A stretch of 64,000 nt of DNA, from the NCBI RefSeq assembly GCF_900112575.1, contig NZ_FOMH01000004.1, forward strand, positions 31,056 through 95,055, written 5' to 3'. Position numbers and translations under genes: made by a program. Positions 8,503-16,849 of the stretch are shown here, one piece after another; position 1 is the stretch's first letter; each line of letters begins with the position of its first letter. Origin of the DNA: Flavobacterium phragmitis. GTDB taxonomy: Bacteria > Bacteroidota > Bacteroidia > Flavobacteriales > Flavobacteriaceae. The notes under the pieces are model-generated. The model did no database searches. It saw nothing but the letters and a program-made list of their open reading frames with translations, and was not told where the DNA came from.

Positions 8503-9402
8503 TTAAGCATTTGAAGCTTCTACTTTTATAGCTTCATCATTCAGCATGCTTTTCAGCATATTTTCGATCCCGCTTTTTAAAGTAAAAGTCGAAGATGGGC
8601 AACCGCTGCAAGCACCTTGTAAAAGGACTTTTACTGTTTTATCTTCTTCATTGTAAGATTCGAAAGCAATATTTCCGCCATCTGCAGCTACAGCTGGTTT
8701 AACATATTCTTCTAAGATATTAATGATTTGTTGTGATGTTACATCTAGCTTGTCAAAGGCTTCATCTTTCGCAACTTCATTTTTTGTAGCTGTTTGAATC
8801 AGACTTTCGTCTAAAACCGTACCGCCGTTTTCAATAAACTGTTTAATAAAAGTTCTTAATTCTAAAGTAATTTCAGACCAGTCATTAATTTCATATTTCG
8901 TTACCGAAATATAGTTTTCATCAATAAAAATTTCTTTTACATAAGGAAATTTGAATAATTCCTGAGCTAATGGGGAAGAAGCAGTCTGGTCGATATTTTT
9001 GTATTCAACAGCATTACGAGTCAGCATTCTGCTTACTACAAATTTTAAAGCAGAAGGATTTGGAGTTGTTTCTCCGTAAACTGTAATAGGCTGTTTTTTA
9101 GCTTTGGTTTCATCAATTTTAATGATAACCCCGCCTTTTTCAACAAAAGAGCTTATTTGTTCAGCAACAGCGTCTTTAACATCATCCCAATCTACAATGC
9201 TGTATCTTTCGATAGCAATAAAATTCCCAGATATATAAACAGTCTTAACGAATGGTAAATAGAATAATTGTTGAGCCAAAGGAGAAGCCTGGGCTTCGTC
9301 AATGTTTTTGAACTCAAAGTTTTGATTTTGAGTAATAAAATCCTCAAACTCGAACTTTAAAATAGTTGGATTTTGAGTTTCTTTTATAGTGATTTTTGTC
9401 AT
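8503..9402 (-). CDS. Nfu/NifU-type iron-sulfur scaffold with two N-terminal Nfu domains
   Basis: A 299-residue protein in three parts. Two similar Nfu_N domains (about residues 8-95 and 105-195) both carry the pattern PLAQxLFxxPxVKxxxI; the C-terminal NifU-like domain (about 215-292) has the cluster-binding C265-S-G-C268. Nfu proteins carry [4Fe-4S] clusters from the SUF machinery to apo-enzymes. The duplicated N-domain makes it longer than the usual 190-200-residue Nfu. No suf gene is adjacent. It is monocistronic, and a TAAATTTG promoter-like element lies at 9419-9426 on the minus strand. Confidence 0.93.
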   Translation of the reverse strand: MTKITIKETQNPTILKFEFEDFITQNQNFEFKNIDEAQASPLAQQLFYLPFVKTVYISGNFIAIERYSIVDWDDVKDAVAEQISSFVEKGGVIIKIDETKAKKQPITVYGETTPNPSALKFVVSRMLTRNAVEYKNIDQTASSPLAQELFKFPYVKEIFIDENYISVTKYEINDWSEITLELRTFIKQFIENGGTVLDESLIQTATKNEVAKDEAFDKLDVTSQQIINILEEYVKPAVAADGGNIAFESYNEEDKTVKVLLQGACSGCPSSTFTLKSGIENMLKSMLNDEAIKVEASNA

Positions 9403-9545
9403 GGCAGTATATTTTTTGCAAATTTACTAAAGTTATTTTCTACTAATAACTATATTTGATTTTTTAATGAAATAATTAAGACTCTTCTCAAGGAAATCGT
9501 GTTAAATTGCAGGAGTGAAAATTATATTGATACAAAATTGCCTTT

Positions 9546-10538
9546 ATGAAATTTAAAATCAGGGTTTTATTAATTTTTCTTATTTGCTCCTTTTTTTCTT
9601 ACTCTCAAGAAGGAATACCTGTTTATTCGGATTATTTATCAGATAATTATTACTTAATTCACCCTTCGATGGCAGGTGCAGCCAATTGTGCCAAGATTAG
9701 ATTAACTGCTAGAAAACAATGGTTCGGACAAGAAGATGCGCCAACTTTGCAAACATTAAGTTTTAATGGAAGAGTAGGAGAACGTTCTGGAGCTGGTATA
9801 ATTGTTTTTAATGATAAAAATGGATATCATTCTCAAAAAGGAGTCAAACTGACTTATGCGCATCATATCATGTTTTCGAGAGATGAGATTGATTTGAATC
9901 AGCTTTCTTTTGGTATCAGCGGAGGTTTAATACAGAGCCAGTTGGACGAAACGAAATTTGGAGGAACTTTTGATCCTATTGTTTTTGGTTCTATTCAAAA
10001 AGACTCTTATTTTAATATGGATATTGGTGCTTCGTATAACTTTATGGACTTTTATGCACATGCAACGGTTCAGGGTTTATTAGAAACGAGAAGAGAGTTG
10101 TATACAGAATATGAAAGTGATAACCTGAGAAAGTTTTTATTAAGTGCCGGATATGTTTTTGGTAAAAATAACAACATTACCTGGGAACCTTCAATCCTTT
10201 TTCAGTATTTTGATAAAACCAAAGAAAAAACTCTTGATTTAAACATAAAAGCTTACAAAAATATGGACTTTGGAAGTCTTTGGGCTGCGTTATCGTACAG
10301 AAGAGGTTTTGATGGAGGACAGTATCTTGCTGGAAATAATGGTGTAGCTTCTCAAAAATTACAATTTTTTACGCCTATAGTTGGTGTTAATTTCAAGAAC
10401 TTTATGTTTGCTTATACCTATTCTCAAGTAATGGGAGATGTGAAATTTGATACTGGTGGTTACCATCAGATTACTTTGGGGATTAATTTATTCTGTAGAA
10501 AAGAACGTTACGACTGCAACTGTCCTGCGGTTAACTAA
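9546..10538 (+). CDS. PorP/SprF-family outer-membrane protein (type IX secretion associated)
   Basis: 330 residues with a signal peptide (about residues 1-20, ending FSYSQ). The mature part begins with the family pattern of a short tether then LIHPSMAGAANCAKIRLTAR, followed by beta-barrel strands ending at RYDCNCPA. PorP/SprF proteins are Bacteroidota-specific barrels linked to T9SS; SprF in Flavobacterium johnsoniae supports secretion of the adhesin SprB. There is no large adhesin gene next to it here. The following gene starts 11 bp later, so the two are probably cotranscribed although functionally unrelated. Confidence 0.88.
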   Translation: MKFKIRVLLIFLICSFFSYSQEGIPVYSDYLSDNYYLIHPSMAGAANCAKIRLTARKQWFGQEDAPTLQTLSFNGRVGERSGAGIIVFNDKNGYHSQKGVKLTYAHHIMFSRDEIDLNQLSFGISGGLIQSQLDETKFGGTFDPIVFGSIQKDSYFNMDIGASYNFMDFYAHATVQGLLETRRELYTEYESDNLRKFLLSAGYVFGKNNNITWEPSILFQYFDKTKEKTLDLNIKAYKNMDFGSLWAALSYRRGFDGGQYLAGNNGVASQKLQFFTPIVGVNFKNFMFAYTYSQVMGDVKFDTGGYHQITLGINLFCRKERYDCNCPAVN

Positions 10539-10549
10539 ATATTATTTTT

Positions 10550-11074
10550 ATGCTGATTAAGTCTGTGAACGGAAAAGCGCCTCAAATTCCAGAGGATTGT
10601 TATGTTGCTGAAAATGCTACAATTGTGGGAGATGTTACTTTTGGTGATTCCTGCAGTGTCTGGTTTAATGCCGTGGTAAGAGGAGATGTTAATTTTATTA
10701 AAATCGGAAATAAAGTAAACATCCAAGATGGAGCTGTTATTCATTGCACCTATCAAAAGCACCCAACTGTAATTGGAAATAACGTTTCTATAGGTCATAA
10801 TGCGATTGTGCACGGTTGCACTATTCACGATAATGTCCTGATTGGAATGGGAGCCATCGTTATGGATAATTGTGTTGTAGAAAGTAATGCAATTATTGCA
10901 GCAGGAGCTGTAGTCACTCAAAATACTGTTGTAACTTCTGGAAGTATTTATGCAGGAGTTCCTGCCAAAAAAGTAAAAGATATTGATCAATCTGATTTTG
11001 CTGGCGAAATTGAGCGCATTTCGAATAATTATGTAATGTATTCAGGCTGGTTCAAAAACGAAGAACAATTATAA
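10550..11074 (+). CDS. Gamma-class carbonic anhydrase-like hexapeptide protein
   Basis: 174 residues forming a left-handed beta-helix of hexapeptide repeats (for example VGDVTFGDSCSVWFNAVVRG). Candidate zinc ligands lie in the segments VIHC, IGHNAIVHGC and TIHDN, in the gamma-carbonic anhydrase / YrdA / PaaY arrangement. The ending VPAKKVKDI is typical of YrdA-like members. It may hydrate CO2, but many members have no shown activity, so the enzymatic role is inferred. It follows the PorP/SprF gene at 11 bp. Confidence 0.9.
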   Translation: MLIKSVNGKAPQIPEDCYVAENATIVGDVTFGDSCSVWFNAVVRGDVNFIKIGNKVNIQDGAVIHCTYQKHPTVIGNNVSIGHNAIVHGCTIHDNVLIGMGAIVMDNCVVESNAIIAAGAVVTQNTVVTSGSIYAGVPAKKVKDIDQSDFAGEIERISNNYVMYSGWFKNEEQL

Positions 11075-11098
11075 AAAATCCAAAAAATAAAATTCCAG

Positions 11099-11130
11099 AT
11101 TCCAAGGTTTAATGCTTTTGGAATTTTTGT
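11099..11130 (+). terminator. Weak rho-independent terminator after the gamma-carbonic anhydrase gene
   Basis: ATTCCAA (11099-11105) and TTGGAAT (11118-11124) form a seven-base stem followed by TTTTTGTT, 25 bp after the stop. It also separates this gene from the convergent LytTR regulator. Confidence 0.45.
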
Positions 11131-11148
11131 TATTAGAATTTTAAACAA

Positions 11149-11865
11149 TTATAGGTTGATTTTCTCAAAAAAGGCATTTTTATAGCTTTCGCTGATTGGA
11201 ACTCTTTTATCACTTATCAAGACCTTATTTTTCTGAATCGATTTTACATGTTTGATATTGATAATGTACGACCTGTGAATTCGCGAAAAACCTTTGCTGG
11301 AAAGCAGATTTTCTAATTTGATTAAACTGATAAGGGTTAGTGTAAATTTGTTGTCTGTCGTGTAAATTTTGACATAATCTTTTAATCCTTCGATAAAAAG
11401 AATGTCCGCAAAATTTAATTTCACATTTTCGTATTCTGCTCTAACGAACATAAAATCCTGTTCGATTTCAGTTGCATTTGTGGTTTCAGAAATAGTCTGT
11501 GGAACAACTGCCGGCTGTAAAACCTGCTGTGCCCTTACGACTGCTTTTAAAAATCGATGAAAAGGAATTGGTTTCACCAAATAATCAACTGCACCGAGAT
11601 TAAAACCTTCTACGGCATAATCTGAATAGGCAGTGGTAAAAATGACCAAAGGTTTTTTCTCGATAGTATTTATAAAATCAATTCCAGAAAAATGAGGCAT
11701 TTCGATATCCAAAAAAATCAAGTCAACATTGTTCTGGTTAATAAATGAAACAGCGTCAATCGCATTGTTAAAAGAATTCATTAATTCCAACGAATCTACT
11801 TTTTTGACAAAATCCTGCAATAATTCTACAGCTAAAGGTTCGTCATCAATAATTACACATTTCAT
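11149..11865 (-). CDS. LytTR-family response regulator
   Basis: 238 residues. The receiver domain (about 1-118) has the acidic pair D7-D8, the phospho-acceptor D53 in LIFLDIEMP, a conserved Thr-Thr in VIFTTAYSD, and the lysine in YLVKPI. The LytTR DNA-binding domain (about 138-238) contains DILFIEGLKDYVKIYT and FSRIHRSYIINI. It is almost certainly the partner of the LytS-type kinase 135 bp upstream. Targets cannot be read from sequence; the Kelch/barrel genes in the same cluster are natural candidates for autoregulation. Confidence 0.95.
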   Translation of the reverse strand: MKCVIIDDEPLAVELLQDFVKKVDSLELMNSFNNAIDAVSFINQNNVDLIFLDIEMPHFSGIDFINTIEKKPLVIFTTAYSDYAVEGFNLGAVDYLVKPIPFHRFLKAVVRAQQVLQPAVVPQTISETTNATEIEQDFMFVRAEYENVKLNFADILFIEGLKDYVKIYTTDNKFTLTLISLIKLENLLSSKGFSRIHRSYIINIKHVKSIQKNKVLISDKRVPISESYKNAFFEKINL

Positions 11866-12000
11866 TCTTTCAGAATTAAGTTTTATAAATTGTTTTCGGC
11901 ATTCAAAAGTAATTTTAAACCAGTGAATTAAGTTTTAAAATTTTCATAAAATACTGGTTAAGAAATTAAAATTATATTCTAGATAGAATAGTTCAATGTA

Positions 12001-13116
12001 CTAGATGCCTGTTTTAATTTCATCCAATTTTAAATTTAAATGAACTCTGTAATATGCATTATCTTGAGTAATGTTTAATTCGTGTGCATTTGGATAGAGT
12101 AAATCAAGACGATTCTGAATGTTTACCAATCCAATTCCCGAGTTTTCAGGATCTTTAACATAGTTTTCAATAGAGTTTTCAATCCAGAAATCAAGATTAT
12201 TGTCGGTAATGAGAATTTTAATTTTCACATGCGCAGCACCTTTGTAATCTGTTCCGTATTTAAAGGCATTTTCAACAAAAGAAATCAAAAGTAATGGTTC
12301 GATAAATTTGTTTTTGGTATCGCCATGTACATTTATTACAATGTCTTCGATATTGTTTAATCTCAGTTTTTGCAGTTCAATGTAATTCTGAATATAGTTA
12401 ACTTCTTTTTCTAAAGCCACCGTTTTGTTATCTGTTTCATAAAGCATATAGCGCATAAGTTCAGATAACGTGACGATGGCATCAGGGACCAAATCAGATT
12501 TTTTGTGTGCCAAAGAATAGATGCTGTTTAGAGAATTGAATAAAAAATGCGGGTTAGTTTGCTTGCGCAGATATATTAATTCTGTATTTGTTCTATGCGT
12601 TTCGGCAATCAGTTTGTTTTGCTGATTATTATAAAACTCGGTTAATGTTCTAATAATCGCACTAATTGTTATAATCAAAATATAAAAAAACGAAGGCCCC
12701 AGTTTAAAGAAAATTGGTTGTCTCATCTCAATTCTTTGAGGCATCATGTGGCCAGGTCTCGGAAAAAAATGAGGTCCTTGCGGAATCATTCGTGCAGGCA
12801 TTATATTTTCAGGTCTTAAATGTCTGAATTCAGGAATCGTATAATTGATTCTAATAATCATGAAAACAGCAATAAGGCCAAAAGCAAACCAAAAGTAAAG
12901 CCAGTATTTTTTTTGTAAAAGATAGGAAGGAACCAAATAAAAATAGTTCAGATAAAACAATGCAATTCCTGTGGTCCATTGTAGATAAAAATCACTGCTC
13001 ATCTTAAACGGACTTTCGTAAAACTGAATTAATGAAGTTAAAATAAAGAAAACCCATATTGCGCAATGAAATAGAATTTTGTTATATCCGGTATTTTTTA
13101 AGGTATCTAACTGCAT
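12001..13116 (-). CDS. LytS/YehU-type sensor histidine kinase
   Basis: 371 residues. There are four likely membrane helices (about 14-32, 44-64, 71-90 and 141-160), with a proline- and methionine-rich loop (about residues 100-137) between the third and fourth. The His_kinase domain has the phospho-acceptor H190 in TNPHFLFNSLNSIYSL, then an ATPase with N-box ENAFKYG and G-box GIGLVNIQNRL. The methionine/histidine-rich loop (RMIPQGPHFFPRPGHMMPQR) could bind a metal such as copper, which is inference only. Its ATG directly follows the stop of the small lipoprotein gene, so the two are translationally coupled. Partner: the LytTR regulator downstream. Confidence 0.93.
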   Translation of the reverse strand: MQLDTLKNTGYNKILFHCAIWVFFILTSLIQFYESPFKMSSDFYLQWTTGIALFYLNYFYLVPSYLLQKKYWLYFWFAFGLIAVFMIIRINYTIPEFRHLRPENIMPARMIPQGPHFFPRPGHMMPQRIEMRQPIFFKLGPSFFYILIITISAIIRTLTEFYNNQQNKLIAETHRTNTELIYLRKQTNPHFLFNSLNSIYSLAHKKSDLVPDAIVTLSELMRYMLYETDNKTVALEKEVNYIQNYIELQKLRLNNIEDIVINVHGDTKNKFIEPLLLISFVENAFKYGTDYKGAAHVKIKILITDNNLDFWIENSIENYVKDPENSGIGLVNIQNRLDLLYPNAHELNITQDNAYYRVHLNLKLDEIKTGI

Positions 13117-13449
13117 TTATAATTTTATTTTTAATAAAATTAAATCTTTTTTGGTTACCGCTGGTGATAAGTTTTGTTTGAGTTTTTGTTTTACAAGATC
13201 GGCTACTTTCATAGCATCACCTTCTGTTGCAAAACTTTTGTTTTCGCTAATTACCGGAATAACACTTTGTTTAATTAGAATTTTTTCTTTGTAAGCAATC
13301 GTGTATCCCCATCCTGAATTTGTTTGAAAAGAGGCAGATGTAAGAGCTTCTTTTTTGGTGCAGGAAATAAAGAACAAAAAGAATATAAAAAATAGGAAAC
13401 ACTTCTGGATCGACTTCCAGAAGTGTTTTTTAGCATTAGTTATCATCAT
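13117..13449 (-). CDS. Small lipoprotein, DUF4907-like
   Basis: About 110 residues. The N-terminus has a hydrophobic stretch KCFLFFIFFLFFISC, a lipoprotein signal with the lipid-bearing cysteine in FFISC. The mature part (GWGYTIAYKEKILIKQSVIP...) resembles DUF4907 proteins of Bacteroidota; no function is known. Possible ATG codons are at 13461, 13449 and 13446, all inside the end of the Kelch gene, and there is no ATG after them. The first codons span a strong hairpin (13397-13428) that looks like the Kelch gene terminator. The stop abuts the kinase ATG. The coupling suggests it assists the kinase, perhaps as an envelope sensor. Confidence 0.75.
   Translation of the reverse strand: MMITNAKKHFWKSIQKCFLFFIFFLFFISCTKKEALTSASFQTNSGWGYTIAYKEKILIKQSVIPVISENKSFATEGDAMKVADLVKQKLKQNLSPAVTKKDLILLKIKL
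13397..13428 (-). terminator. Perfect 12-bp hairpin between Kelch and DUF4907-like genes
   Basis: AAACACTTCTGG (13397-13408) and CCAGAAGTGTTT (13417-13428) pair perfectly around an eight-base loop. A T-rich run follows in both directions (CCTATTTTTTAT on the minus strand, TTT on the plus strand). It lies eight bases after the Kelch stop and within the signal-peptide codons of the next gene, so it may act as an attenuator splitting the operon. Confidence 0.75.
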
Positions 13450-14440
13450 CACTTTGTTCATCTAATGGTCTAAATTCCCAAGCATCATCAAAATAGGTAG
13501 AGCCAATTCTTCCTAACATATAATATCCTCTATTATTAATTGCAAAAGCTACAGCATCTGTTCTGATAGCACCTTCCATTGGAGTTCTTTCTTCCCATAA
13601 ATCAGTTGTTGGATTATATTCCCAAACTGTTTTTACATTTTCACCACCTACAATGTATCCAAGTCCATTCATAGAGAAACTAGAAGCATTTGAACGTACA
13701 ATCGCATAATCATCGTTGTATGAGTAATCATCGTCAGTATCTTTATCGACGTCACGTTTTCTTGTCCAAGTATCTGTTGATGGATCAAATTCCCAAAAAT
13801 CTTCTTGGTAAGTACCATTGTTTACACCAGTTACTAAGTACGCTTTGTCTGCAATTACAAAAACGGTTGCATTACGTCTTTTGTTACCGCTGAAACCGTT
13901 TACAAGTGTCCAAGCATCAGTTTGATCATTGTATTGATAAAAATCTTTTAAATAATTTCCATCATATCCAGTACCAAAATAAGCTTTACCGCCTACTTGA
14001 AAACCAACGGCAGCATAACGAGCTGTTCCTGCAAAATCTGCTTTTTGTGACCAGCTGTTGCTGACAGGGTCGTATTGATAAAAATCTTTCAGTTTGTTTG
14101 TCCCATCATAACCAAGACCAACATAACCTTTATCGTTTAATGCAAAACTAGAAGCAGAACTTCTTCCTATTCCAGTAAAATCTGCTTTTTGTTCCCAATA
14201 ATCCCCATTAGAATTGTAAATCCATAAATCTTTTAAATATTCATCGCCGGTATAACCGCCAACAACATAAGCGAAATCTCCAATAACGAAACTTGTTGCA
14301 CTAGATCTTGCAGGGCCGTCAAAGGCTGATTTTTTAATCCAGTTTCCCATTAATTCGTCATCTTCATCATTACTGCAGCTTACAAAAAAAAGGCTCGAAA
14401 AAAGCGCTGTGAATAAAATTCCTTTTTTTAGATTAATCAT
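13436..14440 (-). CDS. Kelch-repeat lipoprotein (six-bladed beta-propeller)
   Basis: 334 residues with a lipoprotein signal (about 1-22, lipid cysteine in FFVSCSND) and an acidic linker NDEDDE that often marks surface-exposed lipoproteins in Flavobacteriia. Six Kelch repeats follow, each with a hydrophobic core, G(Y/K)(V/Y)xxGY, a Lys/Glu-Asp-(F/L) turn and a tryptophan, starting near residues 44, 92, 139, 186, 248 and 290. The number fits one closed six-bladed propeller. Kelch propellers bind proteins or glycans. Its neighbours (barrel, DUF4907-like lipoprotein, LytS kinase) suggest an envelope-sensing cluster; that link is inference. Confidence 0.9.
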   Translation of the reverse strand: MINLKKGILFTALFSSLFFVSCSNDEDDELMGNWIKKSAFDGPARSSATSFVIGDFAYVVGGYTGDEYLKDLWIYNSNGDYWEQKADFTGIGRSSASSFALNDKGYVGLGYDGTNKLKDFYQYDPVSNSWSQKADFAGTARYAAVGFQVGGKAYFGTGYDGNYLKDFYQYNDQTDAWTLVNGFSGNKRRNATVFVIADKAYLVTGVNNGTYQEDFWEFDPSTDTWTRKRDVDKDTDDDYSYNDDYAIVRSNASSFSMNGLGYIVGGENVKTVWEYNPTTDLWEERTPMEGAIRTDAVAFAINNRGYYMLGRIGSTYFDDAWEFRPLDEQSDDDN

Positions 14441-14457
14441 AGTGTATTTAATTTTAT

Positions 14458-15288
14458 TTATTGTTTGTATTTGATCCCTATTCCTAAGACGTAACCATTT
14501 CCTATGTTATAGTCATATATTTGACGATTACTGCTGTCTGCTAATTTGTATTTTTTATTAAAATCATAACCGGCCTTAAAATTTAAAAACCAATTTTTAC
14601 TAACATTGCGATCGTATTCAAATGCTGTTGTTATTTGCGATAAAACTGCTTTATTGACGGCATCTGATGTGTCTAAATGATAAAAATTTCCGTTAAAACT
14701 ATTCGTCAGTTTAAATTCATTTCTTTCATTATTCGAATACTTAATTTGAGAATCGGGAAATCCAACTCTTAAATTAGCTTTGTCACTAAATTTATAATCT
14801 AAACCCGCAATTGGAGTAAATTTTGGTGCTCCAAAAATGGAGGTTCTTCCTGCCCCAATAACCAAGTTTAATTTTGAACTCAACTGCTGGTTAATTGCTA
14901 TATTTCCTAAAACAGTAATGTCGGATAGATCTAAATTTTGCTGAAAATTAGCTGTCGGAATAATAGAAAACTGCCATTTTGTTTTTTCTGATATTTCATG
15001 CGAAAATTCAAACCTGTTTTGAATCTGATTGAATTTATCTTGTTCCTGATAAAAGTCAAATTGATTCAGTTCATAACTCACTTTCAAATTCGAATATTCC
15101 AACGTGTTGGCTATTTTGTATTTAGTTCCTAAATTCTTTTTATACGAAACTGCAATATCAGTTTCATTAAAATTTATCTTATTTGTAGGCTCTATTTTGA
15201 TATTTGCATAAGCAGCAAAATTTTCTTGTGCTTTGATACTTAAAAATGTAACCGAAAAAAGAGAACAAATTAAAAACCTTACTATCAT
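14458..15288 (-). CDS. DUF6268-like outer-membrane beta-barrel protein
   Basis: 276 residues with a signal peptide (about 1-20, ending SIKAQ). The rest is alternating beta-strands with amphipathic periodicity and aromatic ends, closing with VLGIGIKYKQ, typical of a small outer-membrane barrel. It resembles DUF6268 proteins of Bacteroidota. It is first in the minus-strand cluster, 17 bp before the Kelch lipoprotein, and so may be its outer-membrane partner. Function unknown. The 232-bp gap upstream (15289-15520) should hold divergent promoters; no clear hairpin or RNA is seen there. Confidence 0.82.
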   Translation of the reverse strand: MIVRFLICSLFSVTFLSIKAQENFAAYANIKIEPTNKINFNETDIAVSYKKNLGTKYKIANTLEYSNLKVSYELNQFDFYQEQDKFNQIQNRFEFSHEISEKTKWQFSIIPTANFQQNLDLSDITVLGNIAINQQLSSKLNLVIGAGRTSIFGAPKFTPIAGLDYKFSDKANLRVGFPDSQIKYSNNERNEFKLTNSFNGNFYHLDTSDAVNKAVLSQITTAFEYDRNVSKNWFLNFKAGYDFNKKYKLADSSNRQIYDYNIGNGYVLGIGIKYKQ

Positions 15289-15520
15289 TATCTATTTTAT
15301 TGATTTCAAAAGTAAGCGGACAGCGTTCTTAAAAAAAAGAAGATATATATATGACGTGTTTTGATAGACTAAATCCTCTTTTTTAAGGTTGAAATGATTT
15401 TTTTGATGCCAATGTATATCATAGATAAATTTATGCGATTTGTAGCTTAAAAAAGCTTGATAGTATATGTTATAGTGTGGCGCGAAGGCTTGCATTTTAT
15501 ATTTGTTCAAAAAATAAATT

Positions 15521-16849
15521 ATGCACAAGTTTATATTGATCTTGCTTTTTGTACTAAGCTTATTTTCATGCGGTACAGATACAGATACTGGAGATTTTTC
15601 TGTTGGGTCAGATTATCTGGCTTTAAGTAATAAGGTGGTTTTGATTGATACGGCTACAGTTAACATGTCAACTATCAATTTTGATTCACTTGCCACTTCC
15701 AGCACGGGGAGAATTTTAATCGGAAATTATGATGACCCTCTTTTCGGAAAAGTAAAGTCGGACAGTTATTTTCAGCTATCTGGAAATAGTTATGCTTTAA
15801 ATAGTGTTGGATCTGATACTGAATCTACCAATTATGTTTTCGATTCTATTTCTATGATTCTTAAGTATGATAAGTATTATTATGGAGATACTACAAGAGT
15901 GCAGACCTTTAATATTTACAGATTAACTCAAAAAGTTAAACCTAATAAAGAAGATGATCAGTTTTATAATAATTCAACTTTGACTTATGATTCTGAAAGC
16001 CTTGGGAAAATTTCTTTTAAACCAAGACCAAAAGAAAAAGATTCTATAAATGTTCAAATGAGTAAGGTATTTGGGGAAGCACTTTTTCAAAAAATCAAAA
16101 AGAGAGAGGTTACGGATTTTGATAGTTTTACAGAATATCTAAAAGGGCTGGTACTGGTTCCAGAAAATTCAACTTCTTCAAATGTCATTGGCTTTAGTGT
16201 TTCTTCTAGTAAGGTTCGATTGTATTATTCTAAATACCAATCAGACAATGAAAATGCTTCAAATATATTAGATTTCTCAATTTTAGATACTTCCAAGCAG
16301 TTTAATTCTATTTCGTTGGATAAGACAGGCACTTTAATACAAGACCTCCCCATTTCAACCAGTAAATTGTCAAGTTTACTGACTAATAATCAGGGATTTA
16401 TTCAAGCTGGAACTGGAGTAGCCTGTCGGATTGATTTTCCTAATATAAAACAACTTAAAAATATTTCGACAAATGGTGCTATTGTAGATGCAGAACTGAT
16501 TCTTAAACCAGTTAATAATTCTTATTCGGATAAATATCCTTTGGCAGATTCCTTAAAGGTTTATGTTGGTAATAATTTAAACAGAATAAGTGGTACTCTC
16601 GCAAATTCTGCAGGTGGGGCAGTTTATGGGCGATTGAGCAAGAAAAGTGATGAATTTAATGAGAATGTAGGGTATTCAATTTCAGTTGGAAGTTTTCTTC
16701 AGAAAGAAATGCTGAAACAGTCTGATTCGAGATCTTCTCTGATATTAACCTTACCAGAACTTACTCAATCGGTTAACAGATTGATTTTAGGAGATCAAAA
16801 GCATTTAAACAATAAAATTCAGCTTAAAATTTATTACATCTCATATTAA
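15521..16849 (+). CDS. DUF4270-family lipoprotein
   Basis: 442 residues. A lipoprotein signal (about 1-17, lipid cysteine in LFSCGTDTD) is followed by the DUF4270 signature region with DSLATSSTGRILIGNYDDPLFG (residues about 55-76; shown as a pattern of Asp, Gly and Tyr residues) and a Ser/Asn-rich beta-structure. DUF4270 is restricted to Bacteroidota and has no established function. The stop overlaps the ATG of the next gene by one base (TAATG), so this lipoprotein and the following beta-barrel are very likely made as a pair. Confidence 0.88.
   Translation: MHKFILILLFVLSLFSCGTDTDTGDFSVGSDYLALSNKVVLIDTATVNMSTINFDSLATSSTGRILIGNYDDPLFGKVKSDSYFQLSGNSYALNSVGSDTESTNYVFDSISMILKYDKYYYGDTTRVQTFNIYRLTQKVKPNKEDDQFYNNSTLTYDSESLGKISFKPRPKEKDSINVQMSKVFGEALFQKIKKREVTDFDSFTEYLKGLVLVPENSTSSNVIGFSVSSSKVRLYYSKYQSDNENASNILDFSILDTSKQFNSISLDKTGTLIQDLPISTSKLSSLLTNNQGFIQAGTGVACRIDFPNIKQLKNISTNGAIVDAELILKPVNNSYSDKYPLADSLKVYVGNNLNRISGTLANSAGGAVYGRLSKKSDEFNENVGYSISVGSFLQKEMLKQSDSRSSLILTLPELTQSVNRLILGDQKHLNNKIQLKIYYISY

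Noticed and set aside
11149..13116. Autolysis-regulating LytST system
   Set aside because: Only the domain types match; no lrgAB or cidAB genes are next to it.
15292..15528. Possible 78-codon minus-strand gene in the 15289-15520 gap
   Set aside because: Composition is rich in Tyr, His and Lys without a domain or signal, it spans the divergent promoter region, and it overlaps the DUF4270 start.
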